DNA of 24,934 bases from Flavobacteriales bacterium UBA3442 (GTDB taxonomy: Bacteria; Bacteroidota; Bacteroidia; Flavobacteriales; Schleiferiaceae): positions 1-24,934 of the forward strand of contig DFSH01000035.1 of NCBI GenBank assembly GCA_002378565.1, in the 5' to 3' direction. Below the pieces are notes generated by a model. It did not search any database. It saw nothing but the letters and a program-made list of their open reading frames with translations, and was not told the origin of the DNA. How positions within the stretch are numbered: the first letter of the stretch is position 1; each line of letters opens with the position of its first letter. A program made the position numbers and the translations under genes. Of the stretch, positions 22,867 through 24,934 are shown one piece after another.

Positions 22867-24128
22867 AGGGCTTCAAGCAAGCCTTCAAGGGCCATGCCTC
22901 TGGAGGCTTTGATCCACACCATGGCACCCCTGACCGGATTGGACTCTAAATAAACCAGTGCATCCTTTGTGTTGTCATGTTTGACCATCGTGGGTGGAGC
23001 GTGTGTCTTGCTAAATGCCAAACCGACCAAGTGAACAGTCTTGAGATCCAAGGTTTGCATCAAATTCACCATGCCTTGATGAGCGGATTTTTCATGTGAG
23101 CCCATTTCAAAAATGTCCCCAGCGATGTAGACATGTGGCAGTTCAGGATGCAATGCATGCACAGCAAGCAAACTGGCTTCCATGCTGGAAGGGTTGGCGT
23201 TGTAGGCATCCAAGAAAATGCGATTGCTATCCGTTGTCAGCCATTGCCCGCGGTTGTTGGAGGGGATGTACGCTTCGATGCCTTGCGCAATGGCTTCATC
23301 TGCCATGCCCATGTAGCGCCCTAGGTTAACTGAGGCCACAAGGCTTCCGCTGTGAAAGTCGCCAACAAGGTGGCTTTGTGCTTGGGCATCCCCGATGGTC
23401 ACATGCACACCCTGATCCTTTGATTGACAAACAACACCCTTGCTCGAGGGCAGTTTGTTGTTGCCTGCATGTTGCATCTGCAAGGGGTCCAAGTCGTTGA
23501 CTAGCGATGGTTTGCCATGAGAGGTCAGCCACTGGTAGAGTTCTATTTTACCCTGAATGACACCGTCTACGCCGCCAAATCCTTCCAGGTGTGCCTGTCC
23601 AAAGTTGGTGATGTAGCCTATGTCTGGTGCAGCAATGGCAGTTAAGGAAGCAATCTCACCTCGGTGGTTGGCGCCCATTTCAATGACGGCTACTTCATGG
23701 AATTTTTTAAGGCCCAACAGGGTCAATGGCAAGCCAATGTGGTTGTTGAAATTCCCATCCGTTGCATGCACATTGAATGACTGACTTAACACAGACCGAA
23801 ACAATTCCTTTGCCGTGGTTTTGCCGTTGCTGCCAGTCAACCCAATCAAGGTTCCACCCCAATTCATGCGATGTGCATGAGCCAGTTCCTGCAGGGAAGC
23901 AAGGGCGTTGACCACTTTGTAGACGCCCGGTTCATCGGCTTTTAGTCCGCTGTGCAATGTGTCAACAACCACAGCAACTGCACCCCTTTCTAAGGCCGCC
24001 TTTGCAAAGGTGTTGCCATCAAAATTGTCACCCTTGAGCGCAAAAAAAATCTGCCCAGCAGCCAATGTGCGGCTATCTGAGCAGATGTCATGTCCCTGCG
24101 AGACCAGGGCGAGTAGTTGACTGATCAA
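22863..24128 (-). CDS. murF: UDP-N-acetylmuramoyl-tripeptide--D-alanyl-D-alanine ligase MurF
   Basis: A 421-residue cytosolic Mur ligase that adds D-Ala-D-Ala to UDP-MurNAc-tripeptide, the last soluble step of peptidoglycan precursor synthesis. The N-terminal domain has the MurF pattern CSDSRTLAAGQIFFALKGDNFDG (16-38). The ATP loop is LTGSNGKTTAKE (97-108, K103). IEMGANHRGEIASLTAIA and TNFGQAHLEGFGG are further ligase motifs, and the C-terminal domain includes FLDAYNANPSSMEASL. The length is a little below the E. coli protein (452) but normal for Flavobacteria. Its ATG overlaps the gldJ stop (ATGA), a gldJ-murF order I know from Flavobacteria. Confidence 0.96.
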   Translation of the reverse strand: MISQLLALVSQGHDICSDSRTLAAGQIFFALKGDNFDGNTFAKAALERGAVAVVVDTLHSGLKADEPGVYKVVNALASLQELAHAHRMNWGGTLIGLTGSNGKTTAKELFRSVLSQSFNVHATDGNFNNHIGLPLTLLGLKKFHEVAVIEMGANHRGEIASLTAIAAPDIGYITNFGQAHLEGFGGVDGVIQGKIELYQWLTSHGKPSLVNDLDPLQMQHAGNNKLPSSKGVVCQSKDQGVHVTIGDAQAQSHLVGDFHSGSLVASVNLGRYMGMADEAIAQGIEAYIPSNNRGQWLTTDSNRIFLDAYNANPSSMEASLLAVHALHPELPHVYIAGDIFEMGSHEKSAHQGMVNLMQTLDLKTVHLVGLAFSKTHAPPTMVKHDNTKDALVYLESNPVRGAMVWIKASRGMALEGLLEAL

Positions 24129-24934
24129 GGCTGGTAGCGGCGGAATTTATCTGCCTTCACTTTCTTTTGTTCCTTCTCGCGATCGGATGACTCATTCTGG
24201 AAGCCAAGTCGGTCCATGGCGCAACGGAATCCGATGAAGTCAGTGGATTGATCTTGCTCTAGGTGACGTCGAGCACCAGGGGAAAGCCAGTAGGCACGAT
24301 CCTTCCAAGATCCTCCCTTGAAGACACGAGAATTGTTGCCAATCAAGGTCTTGTCAGCGTATTGATACATGGGGTTGTCATCTTCAGTCACACCGCCTTT
24401 ATCGTAGGAAATGGATGATTCAACGTCACCATCTTGGAAATTCCTGTAATCGCTCTTCTTGTAGTTTCTGCGCGTGAGATTGTCAGTTACCGCCACGTCG
24501 CGAATGGGCAGTTGACCAGGCAGCCTTAACAAGACACTGTCTGTGCCGCCATCCTGGTTGGGAACCAATTTGTACTGTGGTTCAACCAATACGGCCAATT
24601 CACCAAGGCCTTCATAGTTGTCATCAAATTGCGTGAACTCATTGCCACGGAAAGGTCTGTGGTCTGCCATGTCCTGTCCTGATAGAGGACGGTATACATC
24701 AAGAACCCACTCTGCCACGTTGCCAGCCATGTCGTACAGGCCAAAATCGTTGGGAGGGTAAAACTTCACCTGCATGGTGATGTTAGCTTGGTCATTCAAG
24801 TAGCCACCAATACCCATGTTGTCACCGCCGCCGCGTTTGTAGTTGGCAAGCATGTCACCCATGTCACCTTTCTGACCGTTGCGAACAGTTGAGCCATTCC
24901 AAGAGTACTTGTTGCGATCAACGGTGCGGTTGTA
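24125..24934 (-). CDS. gldJ: Gliding-motility lipoprotein GldJ, 5' end cut by the window
   Basis: The reading frame is open to the window end, so only the C-terminal 269 residues are seen; the lipoprotein signal lies outside. The visible part belongs to the formylglycine-generating-enzyme/sulfatase-modifying fold: NDFGLYDMAGNVAEWVLD, then SRVFKGGSWKDRAYWLSPG and STDFIGFRCAMDRLG. The first visible residues (YNRTVDRNKYSWNGSTV, continuing to GQKGDMLANYKRGG) match GldJ rather than its relative GldK in my memory of these proteins. GldJ is an outer-membrane-associated lipoprotein required for gliding and for stable type IX secretion in Flavobacterium johnsoniae. The basic tail (KEQKKVKADKFRRYQP) ends within the murF start. 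Its presence fits with the CHU_C-tailed protein encoded at 11584-13821, which would need type IX secretion. Confidence 0.9.
   Translation of the reverse strand, partial: YNRTVDRNKYSWNGSTVRNGQKGDMGDMLANYKRGGGDNMGIGGYLNDQANITMQVKFYPPNDFGLYDMAGNVAEWVLDVYRPLSGQDMADHRPFRGNEFTQFDDNYEGLGELAVLVEPQYKLVPNQDGGTDSVLLRLPGQLPIRDVAVTDNLTRRNYKKSDYRNFQDGDVESSISYDKGGVTEDDNPMYQYADKTLIGNNSRVFKGGSWKDRAYWLSPGARRHLEQDQSTDFIGFRCAMDRLGFQNESSDREKEQKKVKADKFRRYQP

Noticed and set aside
1..24934. Defence system, prophage, transposon or CRISPR array
   Set aside because: No integrase, transposase, nuclease, reverse transcriptase, regular spaced repeats or tRNA-flanked boundary was seen; gene content is housekeeping throughout.

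Overview
The window is 24.9 kb of tightly packed bacterial chromosome from a member of the Bacteroidota, most likely order Flavobacteriales. The markers for this are a gliding-motility lipoprotein gene (gldJ) next to murF, a secreted protein with a CHU_C/type IX secretion sorting domain, a Bacteroidota-style TonB with a polyproline and acid-rich linker, two adjacent cytochrome oxidase subunit III genes, and mevalonate-pathway genes for isoprenoid synthesis. Base composition looks moderate by eye (not counted). I cannot name the genus. No tRNA, rRNA, CRISPR array, insertion sequence, phage gene or integrase was seen, and no gap without a gene exceeds about 110 bases. This is mainly conserved housekeeping sequence, not an accessory island.

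Layout from left to right. (1) The 3' part of a VanZ-like membrane protein, then a terminator, tonB and a second terminator. (2) A run of eleven plus-strand genes from 1206 to 9628 with overlaps or gaps under 30 bases: cysQ, heme O synthase ctaB, two oxidase subunit III genes, a subunit IV gene, a SCO1-type copper chaperone, a DUF420 membrane protein, a 76-residue CxxC membrane protein, a TolC-type outer-membrane channel, a HlyD/MacA-type adaptor, and tsaB. (3) A minus-strand pair: an M20 dipeptidase coupled to tag, whose 3' end overlaps tsaB. (4) A large plus-strand secreted protein with a choice-of-anchor L region and a CHU_C tail.

(5) A minus-strand block read from 18120 down to 13826: small lipoprotein, PTPS/QueD-like pterin enzyme, fabD, diphosphomevalonate decarboxylase, mevalonate kinase, and a short UbiA-like prenyltransferase. 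This joins isoprenoid precursor supply, a prenyltransferase and fatty-acid initiation in one transcription unit. (6) A minus-strand pair: M23 peptidase coupled to a MerR-type regulator, divergent from alaS. (7) alaS, overlapping a small outer-membrane beta-barrel gene. (8) Minus-strand gldJ (cut by the window end), coupled to murF.

I found no clearly new multi-gene system. The observations most worth a second look are: the short UbiA homologue that lacks the second aspartate-rich motif and the usual C-terminal helices; the 76-residue CAMC membrane protein at the end of the oxidase-assembly genes; the efflux adaptor/channel pair with no inner-membrane pump nearby; the pterin synthase with PTPS-type rather than QueD-type cysteine spacing; and a perfect inverted repeat in the 59-base divergent region before alaS.
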